From Hyphomonadaceae bacterium (GTDB taxonomy: Bacteria > Pseudomonadota > Alphaproteobacteria > Caulobacterales > Aquidulcibacteraceae), in NCBI GenBank assembly GCA_003526465.1, contig DPWD01000255.1:275-7205 (forward strand): a DNA stretch of 6,931 nt, written 5' to 3'. The notes beneath the pieces were generated by a model that saw only the letters and a list, made by a program, of their open reading frames with translations, had not been told where the DNA came from and made no database searches. This document shows, in pieces, positions 1-6,250 of the stretch (position 1 is its first letter; every line of letters begins with the position of its first letter). The translations under genes and the position numbers were made by a program.

Positions 1-310
1 CGAGGAGGGCGGCGGCAAGGTCGCCCGCCAGGAGTACTGGGGCGTCAAGTCGCTCACCTACAAGATCAAGAAGAACCGCAAGGGCCACTACGCGCTGATC
101 AATATCGACGCGCCGACAGCGGCGATACACGAACTCGAGCGGCGCCTGCGCATCAACGAAGACGTAATGCGCTTCAAGACCATTCGGGTCGAGGAGCTCG
201 ATGAAGAGCCCTCTCCGATCCTCGCGCGCCGTGATCGCGACGAGCGCCGCCGCGCCCGCCGCGAAGGCCGCGACGATGACGGCAACGAGATTCTGGGCGA
301 GGAGGAATAG
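1..310 (+). CDS. rpsF: 30S ribosomal protein S6, C-terminal part (start outside window)
   Basis: Only the last 102 codons are present; the frame is open at the left edge and stops at TAG 308-310. S6 binds 16S rRNA together with S18 on the platform of the small subunit. The core shows the S6 pattern of a Tyr-Trp-Gly stretch, a Lys-rich strand ([10 protein letters not shown]), a strand ending in INIDAP, then the helix [15 protein letters not shown]. After this comes a tail of about 40 residues that is very rich in Arg, Asp and Glu and ends in Gly-Glu-Glu-Glu. Such charged tails are common in alphaproteobacterial S6. In E. coli the Glu-ending S6 tail is glutamylated by RimK, so the same modification is possible here but is inference. 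It is followed by S18 after 2 bases, the usual operon order. Confidence 0.96.
   Translation, partial: EEGGGKVARQEYWGVKSLTYKIKKNRKGHYALINIDAPTAAIHELERRLRINEDVMRFKTIRVEELDEEPSPILARRDRDERRRARREGRDDDGNEILGEEE
299..305 (+). promoter_or_regulatory. Strong Shine-Dalgarno site for rpsR, inside the rpsF tail
   Basis: The sequence GAGGAGG contains a full AGGAGG core at 300-305, 7 bases before the ATG at 313. It lies within the codons for the final Glu residues of S6, so the acidic end of S6 and the ribosome binding site of S18 share the same bases. This supports ATG 313 as the S18 start and suggests tightly linked synthesis of the two partner proteins. Confidence 0.85.
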
Positions 311-312
311 TC

Positions 313-582
313 ATGTCAGGCAAAGGCGCCCCCAAATTCAACATCGCCAACATCCCCGCGCGGCGCCCATTCAGCCGGCGGCGCAAGGTGTGCCCGTTCT
401 CGGGCGATGCAGCTCCGAAGATCGACTACAAGGACGTGAAGATGCTGCAGCGCTATATCAGCGAAAAGGGCAAGATCGTGCCCGCGCGCATCACTGCGGT
501 CTCCGCCAAGAAGCAACGCGAACTCGCGAAGGCCATCAAGCTGGCGCGCGAACTCGCGCTGCTGCCGTTCGCGGTTCAGTGA
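313..582 (+). CDS. rpsR: 30S ribosomal protein S18
   Basis: This 89-residue protein is the S18 subunit that pairs with S6 on the 30S platform. The family core is clear: RRRKVCPF (about residues 22-29), [19 protein letters not shown] (about 37-55), then [20 protein letters not shown] and a hydrophobic end, ALLPF. Its length is slightly above the roughly 75 residues of E. coli S18 because of an N-terminal extension of about 15 residues, usual in alphaproteobacteria. The start is fixed by the AGGAGG site 7 bases upstream. It lies 2 bases after rpsF and 12 bases before rplI, so all three are almost certainly one transcript. Confidence 0.97.
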   Translation: MSGKGAPKFNIANIPARRPFSRRRKVCPFSGDAAPKIDYKDVKMLQRYISEKGKIVPARITAVSAKKQRELAKAIKLARELALLPFAVQ

Positions 583-587
583 GGGGG
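582..587 (+). promoter_or_regulatory. Shine-Dalgarno site for rplI
   Basis: AGGGGG overlaps the last base of the rpsR stop codon and lies 7 bases before the ATG at 595. It fixes the L9 start and indicates re-initiation from S18 translation. Confidence 0.7.
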
Positions 588-594
588 ATGAGAA

Positions 595-1173
595 ATGCAA
601 GTCATCCTGCTTGAACGCGTGGAAAACCTAGGCGCCATCGGCGACGAAGTGAAAGTGCGCGACGGCTTCGCGCGCAATTTTCTGTTGCCGCAGAAGAAGG
701 CGCTCCGGGCCACCGATCCCAACCGCAAGCTGTTCGAGGCGCGCCGCGCCGAGATCGAAGCCCGCAACGCCGAAGCGCGCGCCGCCGCGGAGAAGGCCTC
801 CAAGAAGGTCGACGGCTCGTCTTACGTGCTGATCCGCCAGGCCGGTGAAGCGGGTCAGCTCTACGGCTCGGTTTCTCCGCGCGACATCGCCGACGAGATC
901 AACAAGAAGGGCGCCAAGGGCGTCGATAAGGCCGCGATCGTGCTCGACAAGCCGATCAAGACCATCGGCCTCTACGATGTGCGCGTGCGCCTGCACGCTG
1001 AAGTGTATGCGGCGATCAAGGTCAATGTCGCGCGCTCGACCGACGAGGCCGACCGCCAGGCCAAGGGCGAGAACGTGATCAGCTCCGCGGCGCAGGCCGA
1101 CAAGGAAGAGATCGCCGCTCAAGCCAAGGAAATCGCGGCTTCGGCGTTCGTGGATAAATCGCCGCGCGAATAG
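595..1173 (+). CDS. rplI: 50S ribosomal protein L9
   Basis: This 192-residue protein is L9, which binds 23S rRNA near the L1 stalk and helps keep reading frame. The N-terminal rRNA-binding domain carries the family signature: Gly13, Gly16, Val21, Gly24-Phe25, Asn28-Phe29-Leu30, ending in the Lys-Lys-Ala of residues 34-36. A long charged, Ala/Glu/Arg-rich helix follows (about 42-72). The C-terminal domain is seen in GQLYGSVSPRDIADEI (88-102) and the strand pattern IGLYDVRVRLHAEV (124-137). E. coli L9 has 149 residues; the extra tail of about 40 residues here is Ala/Lys/Glu-rich and typical of alphaproteobacterial L9. It is the last ribosomal gene of the run; a 119-base gap separates it from dnaB. 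Confidence 0.97.
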   Translation: MQVILLERVENLGAIGDEVKVRDGFARNFLLPQKKALRATDPNRKLFEARRAEIEARNAEARAAAEKASKKVDGSSYVLIRQAGEAGQLYGSVSPRDIADEINKKGAKGVDKAAIVLDKPIKTIGLYDVRVRLHAEVYAAIKVNVARSTDEADRQAKGENVISSAAQADKEEIAAQAKEIAASAFVDKSPRE

Positions 1174-1191
1174 TTGCGCTTTGGATATGGA

Positions 1192-1212
1192 CCGCCGGCG
1201 GGGCCCCGGCGG
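1192..1212 (+). terminator. GC-rich hairpin after rplI (weak terminator candidate)
   Basis: CCGCCGG (1192-1198) pairs perfectly with CCGGCGG (1206-1212) across a 7-base loop. It begins 18 bases after the rplI stop. There is no T-run after it (the next bases are CCCATAAG), so it is not a classical intrinsic terminator. It could attenuate transcription or protect the 3' end of the ribosomal-protein mRNA. In a genome this GC-rich, such a stem can also arise by chance. Confidence 0.35.
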
Positions 1213-1229
1213 CCCATAAGCGGCGCCGC

Positions 1230-1275
1230 GACTCGGGATAAGCTCAGGCAACATCAATCGTTGCCTAACCGAATC
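1230..1275. promoter_or_regulatory. Two GANTC sites in the dnaB upstream region
   Basis: GACTC (1230-1234) and GAATC (1271-1275) match GANTC, the target of the cell-cycle adenine methyltransferase CcrM in alphaproteobacteria. In Caulobacter-type cells, methylation of such sites in promoters sets GcrA-dependent transcription during the cell cycle. The two sites flank the inverted repeat at 1246-1266. No clear -35/-10 pair or CtrA box was found in the gap. A role in dnaB control is inference. Confidence 0.35.
1246..1266. repeat. Perfect 7-bp inverted repeat upstream of dnaB
   Basis: AGGCAAC (1246-1252) and GTTGCCT (1260-1266) are exact reverse complements separated by 7 bases (ATCAATC). The repeat ends 26 bases before the dnaB ATG. 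The layout fits either an operator for a dimeric regulator or a small hairpin in the dnaB leader. I do not recognise the motif. Confidence 0.5.
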
Positions 1276-1292
1276 GCATAAGTCCTTGGGCC

Positions 1293-2771
1293 ATGACGAC
1301 CCAGCCTGCCCTTCCGCTCCAGGTACCCCCGCCGGCGCCGACCCAGCGCGCGGCGCCGCATAACCTTGAAGCCGAGCAGGCTCTCCTGGGCGCAATCCTG
1401 TTCGACAACGAAACCTACAACCGCATCACGCCTAGTCTGCGCGAAAGCCATTTCTTCGACCCGGTTCACGGGCGCATTTTCGCCGCCTGCGCGGAAATGA
1501 TCAGCCAAGGCAATCTGGCGGACGGCGTCACGCTGAAGGAGCGTTTCGCCCGCGACGGCGGCATCAAGGAAATCGGCGGCGCCGTCTATCTCTTGAAGCT
1601 GATGGAGCAAGCAGCGCCGCTGTCGGCGCAGGCGCAATCCTATGCGCTCTTGATCTACGATCTGGCGCTCAGGCGCGAACTCATCCGCGTTGGCTGCGTG
1701 ATTTCCGATCTGGCGGAAAATCCGCCCGACGATCACGACGCCGAAGACATCATCGAAGAAGCCGAACGCACATTGTTCACGTTGGCCGAAAGCGGGACCG
1801 CCAATTCCGGCTTCTCGCCCTTCTCGCGCGCGCTCACCACCTCGATCGAAATCGCCGCCGCCGCTTATGAGAGCAAATCCGACGTCTCGGGGCTGGCCAC
1901 CCATTTCGACGATCTCGACCGCATGCTGGGCGGTCTGCACCCATCCGATCTCATCATCCTCGCCGGCCGCCCTTCGATGGGCAAGACCGCGCTCGCCACC
2001 AATATCGCCTTCAACATCGCCAGGACGCGGCTTGCGGCGCTGCGGTCGGGCGACCTCGAAAACCAGGTCGACAAAGGCGGCGTGGTTGCGTTCTTCTCGC
2101 TGGAAATGTCGGCAGAGCAATTGGCCACCCGCCTCCTCTCCGACGCCGCCGGGATCGAGAGCGACCGCATCCGCCGCGGCAAAATCTCCAAGCAGGAATA
2201 CGAACGCCTGGCCGACGAAGCGGTCAATCTTCAGCAATTGCCGCTGCACATCGACGAAACCGGCGCCATCGGCATCGCGCAGTTGCAGGCGCGGGCGCGG
2301 CGGCTGCAGCGCACCATCGGGCTCGACTGCATCGTCGTGGATTATTTGCAACTCGTCACCTCCTCCTCCAAGAAGAGCGATGGGCGCGTGCAAGAAGTGA
2401 GCGAGATCACGCAAGGGCTGAAGGCGCTGGCCAAGGACCTCAAAGTGCCGGTGATCGCGCTGTCGCAATTGTCGCGCCAAGTCGAGACCCGCGAGGACAA
2501 GCGCCCGCAACTCTCCGACCTGCGCGAATCCGGCTCCATCGAGCAGGACGCCGACGTGGTGATGTTCGTCTACCGTGAGAGCTATTATCTCGAGCGCGAA
2601 GAGCCCAAGGAAGGCAGCGCCGAGCACATCACCTGGATGACGGAGGTGGACAAATTGCGCAACCAAGCCGAGATCATCATCGGCAAACAACGCCACGGTC
2701 CCATTGGCAAAGTGAAGCTCTTCTTTGACAGCCGCTACACCAGATTCGGCAATCTCTCCGCGCGCAGCTGA
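1293..2771 (+). CDS. dnaB: Replicative DNA helicase DnaB
   Basis: This complete 492-residue protein is the hexameric helicase that unwinds DNA ahead of the replication fork and recruits DnaG primase. The N-terminal domain starts at NLEAEQALLGAIL (24-36) after a Pro-rich leader of about 20 residues. The RecA-like domain carries Walker A GRPSMGKT (225-232), FSLEMS (268-273), Walker B IVVDYLQL (347-354), the QLSRQVE segment (392-398), the RPQLSDLRESGSIEQDAD segment (404-421) and KQRHGP (465-470). About 20 residues are inserted between Walker A and FSLEMS (about 244-263), a feature I associate with alphaproteobacterial DnaB. No inteins or missing motifs were seen. The ATG at 1293 has no good Shine-Dalgarno site, so translation may be weak or controlled. 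The last 47 bases overlap the predicted alr start. Confidence 0.97.
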   Translation: MTTQPALPLQVPPPAPTQRAAPHNLEAEQALLGAILFDNETYNRITPSLRESHFFDPVHGRIFAACAEMISQGNLADGVTLKERFARDGGIKEIGGAVYLLKLMEQAAPLSAQAQSYALLIYDLALRRELIRVGCVISDLAENPPDDHDAEDIIEEAERTLFTLAESGTANSGFSPFSRALTTSIEIAAAAYESKSDVSGLATHFDDLDRMLGGLHPSDLIILAGRPSMGKTALATNIAFNIARTRLAALRSGDLENQVDKGGVVAFFSLEMSAEQLATRLLSDAAGIESDRIRRGKISKQEYERLADEAVNLQQLPLHIDETGAIGIAQLQARARRLQRTIGLDCIVVDYLQLVTSSSKKSDGRVQEVSEITQGLKALAKDLKVPVIALSQLSRQVETREDKRPQLSDLRESGSIEQDADVVMFVYRESYYLEREEPKEGSAEHITWMTEVDKLRNQAEIIIGKQRHGPIGKVKLFFDSRYTRFGNLSARS

Positions 2772-3819
2772 GCCCACGCGGCTGGCGCGCCTGCGGGTCG
2801 ATTATGCCGCCATCGCGGATAATTGGCGCTATTTCGCCAAGCTCGCGCCGGCGGCGGCGGTGGTGAAAGCCGATGCCTACGGCCTGGGCGCGGCTGAGGC
2901 TTCGCGCACGCTCGCGCAAGCAGGCGCGCGCTCGTTCTTTACAGCGACAAGCGCCGAGGCGCTGGAAGTGCGGCGCGCGCTGGGGGGTGGCCCGCAAATC
3001 TTCGTGCTCAACGGCCCCACCGGCGATGACGCCGAAGCAATGCGTGCGGCAGAGCTTACCCCGGCGCTCAATTCGCTGGCGCAGATCGCGCTGTGGAACG
3101 CGCGCGGGCCGATGGCGCTGCACATCGACACCGGCATGAACCGACTTGGCATTGGCCCCGAAGAGCTTGGTGAAGCCTGCGTCGCTATGAAAGGTGCAAC
3201 GCTCACGCTTGTGATGAGTCACCTCGCCTGCGCGGCGGATACTGCCCACCCGATGAACGCAGCCCAGCGCACACGCTTCATCGACGCGGCGAGCTTGTTT
3301 CCAAAAGCGCCGCTGAGTTTGGCGTCCACCGCCGGCGCGCTGATCGGGCCTGATTATCACTTCGACCTCATCCGCCCGGGCGTTGGCCTCTATGGCTCCG
3401 GCGGGCTCGACGCCGGCAATCCCGCACTCAGCATGGTCGCGACCATCGAAGCGCCCATCCTGCAAGTTCGCGATGTCGAGCCAGGCGAAAGCTTCGGCTA
3501 CGGCGCAACCTTAGCCGCGACAAAAAAGCTGCGCGCCGCCACGGTGGCTCTTGGGTACGCCGATGGCTACTTGCGGTCCTTGAGCGGGCGCGGCTATGGC
3601 GTGCTCGCGGGCGTGAAATGCGCCATCCTGGGACGAGTTTCGATGGATTTGATTGTCATCGACGTGACCGGCAGCGCGGAAGCGCGCGAAGGCGTCATGG
3701 TGGAATTCCTGGGGCCGAATGCGCGCCTTGATGACATCGCAGCACTCGCAGGGACAGCGCCATACGAAATTCTCACGACGTTCGCGGGAACCGTGCGCAA
3801 AACAGGCGTGCACGGGTGA
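2725..3819 (+). CDS. alr: Alanine racemase (PLP-dependent), TTG start inside dnaB
   Basis: This enzyme interconverts L- and D-alanine in the cytoplasm, supplying D-Ala for peptidoglycan. With a TTG start it has 364 residues, the normal family length. The PLP lysine is Lys48 in VVKADAYGLG (46-55). Other family motifs are HIDTGMNRLGI (133-143), RPGVGLYG (217-224), the catalytic Tyr259 in FGYGATL (257-263), GRVSMD (303-308) and YEILTT (347-352). The start is unusual. TTG 2725 is the only standard start codon before the conserved N-terminus: an in-frame TGA lies at 2713-2715 and no ATG or GTG occurs until GTG codons near 2860, next to the PLP lysine codon. It overlaps dnaB by 47 bases with only a weak GTGAAG-like binding site, so translation probably depends on dnaB. 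It is followed by mlaE after 7 bases. Confidence 0.95.
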   Translation: MTAATPDSAISPRAAEPTRLARLRVDYAAIADNWRYFAKLAPAAAVVKADAYGLGAAEASRTLAQAGARSFFTATSAEALEVRRALGGGPQIFVLNGPTGDDAEAMRAAELTPALNSLAQIALWNARGPMALHIDTGMNRLGIGPEELGEACVAMKGATLTLVMSHLACAADTAHPMNAAQRTRFIDAASLFPKAPLSLASTAGALIGPDYHFDLIRPGVGLYGSGGLDAGNPALSMVATIEAPILQVRDVEPGESFGYGATLAATKKLRAATVALGYADGYLRSLSGRGYGVLAGVKCAILGRVSMDLIVIDVTGSAEAREGVMVEFLGPNARLDDIAALAGTAPYEILTTFAGTVRKTGVHG

Positions 3820-3826
3820 TCGCCAA

Positions 3827-4600
3827 GTGATCAACCCTTTCGCCCCCATCGGGCGCGCCACTCTCGGCGCGCTTGGCGAGCTTGGCCGCCTCTCCGCCTT
3901 CGCCGGGCGCGCGGCCGCCAGCGTGTTCGCGCCGCCCTTCTTCCTCGGCCAGTTCGCACGCCAATGCTGGCAGATCGGCTATCTCTCGCTGCCAGTGATC
4001 GGGCTCACCGCGGTGTTCATCGGCGCGGCTTTGGCGCTCAACATCTATGTCGGGGGCGCGCGCTTCAACGCCGAGCAATTTGTGCCCAACATCGTGGTGC
4101 TTGGCATCACGCGCGAGCTCGGGCCGGTGCTCGCTGGGCTGATGCTGGCGGGACGCGTGTCTGCAGGCATCGCCGCGGAGATAGGCACGATGCGCGTCAC
4201 CGAGCAGATCGACGCGATGAGCACGCTTTCGACCGATCCGTTCAAGTTCCTGGTGGCGCCGCGCGTGCTGGCGGCAACCTTGACGCTGCCGCTGCTTGTA
4301 ATGGTGGCTGACATTATCGGCGTGATGGGCGGCTATCTGGTGGCCGTGAACAGCCTCGATTTCAACGGCGCCACGTATCTGCGCAATACGTTCGACTTCC
4401 TCGAGCCGCAAGACGTGGTTCTCGGGCTCACCAAAGCCGCCGTGTTCGGCTTCATCATCGCCTGCGTGGGCGCCTATCAGGGTTATAATTCCAAAGGCGG
4501 CGCGCTCGGGGTCGGCCGCGCCGCGACCAACGCGGTGGTCGGCGCCATCGTGCTGATCCTGGCGGTGAATTATCTGATCACGGCATTTTTTGTGGAATGA
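3827..4600 (+). CDS. mlaE: MlaE-type ABC transporter permease (phospholipid transport)
   Basis: This 257-residue inner-membrane protein belongs to the MlaE/YrbE permease family, which works with an MlaF ATPase and an MCE protein to move phospholipids between inner and outer membranes. It has an amphipathic N-terminal stretch and about five hydrophobic segments (near 52-76, 87-108, 148-175, 198-216, 234-254). The family-defining segment is intact: a Gly-rich stretch RVSAGIAAEIGTM (110-122) followed by TEQIDAM (125-131). GVGRAAT (228-234) precedes the last helix. GTG 3827 is chosen because it gives the normal family length and follows alr by 7 bases; earlier in-frame starts lie inside alr and would add unrelated residues. 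Its TGA overlaps the next ATG (ATGA). No MlaD, MlaC or MlaB gene is in the window. Confidence 0.92.
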   Translation: MINPFAPIGRATLGALGELGRLSAFAGRAAASVFAPPFFLGQFARQCWQIGYLSLPVIGLTAVFIGAALALNIYVGGARFNAEQFVPNIVVLGITRELGPVLAGLMLAGRVSAGIAAEIGTMRVTEQIDAMSTLSTDPFKFLVAPRVLAATLTLPLLVMVADIIGVMGGYLVAVNSLDFNGATYLRNTFDFLEPQDVVLGLTKAAVFGFIIACVGAYQGYNSKGGALGVGRAATNAVVGAIVLILAVNYLITAFFVE

Positions 4601-5010
4601 GCAGGTCGCGCACCTTCGAGACCCGTCAGGGCGCGTCAGTAAGCACCCTTGCCGCGGCGCAACATGATCTCGGAATGATCCGCCTCCCGAGCGACTATCT
4701 CGATTTCATTCGGCAATCGAACGGCGGCTCGGGTTTCATCGACGATTGTTTCCTCCAGCTTTGGCGCATTGAAGATGTAAAGCGACTGAGTGACGGCTAT
4801 CAGGAAGGAGAGATGGAGCGCCCGTGGCTGTTCTTCGGCAGCAACGGCGGAGGCGAAGGCTTCGCTTTCGACCTGCGCGGCGGTGCGATGGCAATCTTCG
4901 AAGTACCGTTTGTTACATTGGATCCAGCAGACGCGCTCTTCTGCGCACCTTCGTTCACCGAGTTCATGCGGCGCCCCACCGGCTTTCCAGCCGAGGACAA
5001 CCCGCCGTGA
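4597..5010 (+). CDS. SUKH (SMI1/KNR4) family protein embedded in the Mla operon
   Basis: This 137-residue soluble protein matches the SMI1/KNR4 (SUKH) fold by two motifs: AQHDLGMIRLPSDYLDF plus NGG (21-44), corresponding to the family pattern LG..LP.DY..F....NGG, and GSNGGGEGFAFD (81-92) with its flanking Trp-Leu-Phe-Phe strand. No signal peptide or membrane segment is seen. Bacterial SUKH proteins are often immunity proteins against polymorphic or contact-dependent toxins; others are stand-alone proteins of unknown role. No toxin gene is visible here. The gene overlaps mlaE by 4 bases (ATGA) and mlaF by 4 bases (GTGA), so it is built into the operon. GC content (about 59-60% by hand over 4621-5010) is close to sampled neighbour lines, so there is no sign of recent transfer. 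Family membership is fairly sure; function is unknown. Confidence 0.8.
   Translation: MSRSRTFETRQGASVSTLAAAQHDLGMIRLPSDYLDFIRQSNGGSGFIDDCFLQLWRIEDVKRLSDGYQEGEMERPWLFFGSNGGGEGFAFDLRGGAMAIFEVPFVTLDPADALFCAPSFTEFMRRPTGFPAEDNPP
4993..4997 (+). promoter_or_regulatory. Shine-Dalgarno site for mlaF
   Basis: GAGGA lies 9 bases before the GTG at 5007, inside the last codons of the SUKH gene. It supports GTG 5007 as the MlaF start rather than an earlier in-frame start within the SUKH gene. Confidence 0.6.
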
Positions 5011-5768
5011 CAGCCAAACTCCAACTCATCGCCATCAAGAAAAAACTCCGCGGCCGTCAGGTGCTCGACGGCGTCGACCTCGATGTCGCGCCGGGCAAAT
5101 CGCTCGTCGTCATCGGCGGCTCCGGCGTGGGCAAATCGGTGACGCTGAAATGCGCATTGGGGTTGATGAAACCCGATGCCGGCCAAGTGCTTGTTGATGG
5201 AATTGATATCACCGCGCTGAGCCGGCGCGCGCGCGAGCCGGTTATGCGCAAGTTCGGCATGCTGTTCCAGGGCGGGGCGCTGTTCGACAGCTTGAGCGTC
5301 TGGGAGAACATCGCCTTCCGCCTGATCTACGCCGACAAGATCGCGCGCAAGCAAGCGCGCGAGCGCGCCATCGAAACCATGCGCAAAGTGCGTCTCGGCC
5401 CCGAATTCGCGGACGTGCGCCCCATTGAACTTTCCGGCGGCATGCAGAAGCGCGCCGGCCTGGCGCGCGCGATCATCGCCAAGCCAGACATCCTGTTCTT
5501 CGACGAACCCACCACCGGGCTCGATCCTATCACCGCCGACGCCATCAACGATCTGATCGTGGAGATGGTGCGCGATTTGGGCTGCGCGGCGGTGTCGATC
5601 ACCCACGACATGGCCAGCGCCCGCAAAATCGCCGACGAAATCGCCATGCTGCATGCGGGCAAGATCGTCTGGCGCGGGCCCGCATCGCAGATCGATGCTT
5701 CGGGCAATGCCATGGTCGATCAATTCATTCACGGCCGCGCCAAAGGGCCGATACAAGCGGTGGTGTGA
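5007..5768 (+). CDS. mlaF: MlaF-type ABC transporter ATPase (phospholipid transport)
   Basis: This 253-residue cytoplasmic ATPase is the energising partner of MlaE. All ABC motifs are intact: Walker A GGSGVGKS (37-44), Q-loop Gln88 in FQGGALFDS (87-95), signature LSGGMQKR (142-149), Walker B ILFFDEP (162-168), D-loop GLDP (171-174) and switch His200 in ITHDM. The Q-loop sequence with GGALFDS and the signature with GGMQKR are characteristic of the MlaF/YrbF branch rather than a generic importer ATPase. GTG 5007 overlaps the SUKH stop and gives the normal length. The order permease-SUKH-ATPase differs from the mlaF-mlaE-mlaD order of E. coli. The MCE subunit (MlaD) is not encoded here and must lie elsewhere if the complex is complete. 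Confidence 0.93.
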   Translation: MTAKLQLIAIKKKLRGRQVLDGVDLDVAPGKSLVVIGGSGVGKSVTLKCALGLMKPDAGQVLVDGIDITALSRRAREPVMRKFGMLFQGGALFDSLSVWENIAFRLIYADKIARKQARERAIETMRKVRLGPEFADVRPIELSGGMQKRAGLARAIIAKPDILFFDEPTTGLDPITADAINDLIVEMVRDLGCAAVSITHDMASARKIADEIAMLHAGKIVWRGPASQIDASGNAMVDQFIHGRAKGPIQAVV

Positions 5769-5806
5769 CTTGATCTTGGAGCGCCCGTGCCCCGCCGGCC
5801 CAAGAA

Positions 5807-6250
5807 TCAGCCCTGCCCCGCCTCGCCCACCGCCCAGCGCCGCACACTGCGCAAGCCATCGACGACGCTTGCCTGTTGTTCCGGCGTGTGCTCTCCAGGC
5901 GTGAACAGCATCCGCATCGCGCCCACGTGCACCTGCACCGCGACCGCGACCCAGCCCGGTTCTGTCTCGTCCAACAGACGGCAAAAGCAATAGGCCGCCT
6001 TGCTCAGCGCATCGCGTTCGAACATGCCGCCGAGGCCGGCGATAGCGCAGGCCAGGCGGTGCAGCTCGCGGCGCACTTCGGGCGCTGGCGCGTCCGCCGC
6101 CGCCAGCTGTTCGATGTCGGCGAGGCAATCGCCGATGAAGGCAAGCGACTTGTCGCGCGATATCTGAAGATTCTCCTGCGCGCGCGCGCAGGCTTCGTTC
6201 ACGCCGATGCCGCCCGGCGCATTGAGCGCGCGCGCAAGACCGCCTGCCAT
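5807..6250 (-). CDS. Small HPt-like helical protein with Cys at the phospho-His position
   Basis: This 147-residue, Ala/Leu-rich, mostly helical protein has no signal peptide or membrane segment. The segment RELHRLACAIAGLGGMFERD (61-80), with the helix after it, resembles the HPt pattern H-x-x-K-G-x-G-x-x-F. In that alignment the phosphorylated His is Cys68 and the usual Lys is Ala71, while Gly72, Gly74 and Phe77 are kept. His64, one helical turn earlier, is the only nearby histidine. It may therefore be a degenerate HPt, a docking partner for a receiver, or an unrelated helical bundle. Its ATG (6250-6248) overlaps the stop of the upstream receiver gene by one base (TAATG), with GGAG (6262-6259) 8 bases upstream, so it is co-translated with it. 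Reality of the gene is fairly sure; the HPt link is tentative. Confidence 0.7.
   Translation of the reverse strand: MAGGLARALNAPGGIGVNEACARAQENLQISRDKSLAFIGDCLADIEQLAAADAPAPEVRRELHRLACAIAGLGGMFERDALSKAAYCFCRLLDETEPGWVAVAVQVHVGAMRMLFTPGEHTPEQQASVVDGLRSVRRWAVGEAGQG

Noticed and set aside
628..1395. Minus-strand open frame of 255 codons opposite rplI and the gap before dnaB
   Set aside because: Shadow of rplI; no domain, and it would cross the intergenic hairpin and inverted repeat.
1254..2777. Open frame of 507 codons on the minus strand, antisense to dnaB
   Set aside because: It lies wholly opposite a certain dnaB gene, has no recognisable domain, and reads as Arg/Gly/Ala/His-rich low-complexity sequence, as expected from the mirror frame of a GC-rich gene.
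3719..3826. Longer N-terminus for MlaE starting inside alr
   Set aside because: The extra residues are the alternative frame of the conserved alr C-terminus, and GTG 3827 gives the normal family length.
4824..5006. Longer N-terminus for MlaF starting inside the SUKH gene
   Set aside because: The extra residues are Arg-rich and unlike the family; GTG 5007 has a GAGGA site and gives the standard length.
4597..5010. Recent horizontal insertion of the SUKH gene
   Set aside because: Hand-counted GC of about 59-60% is close to sampled mlaE lines (about 57-62%), there are no flanking repeats, and both junctions are clean 4-base overlaps.
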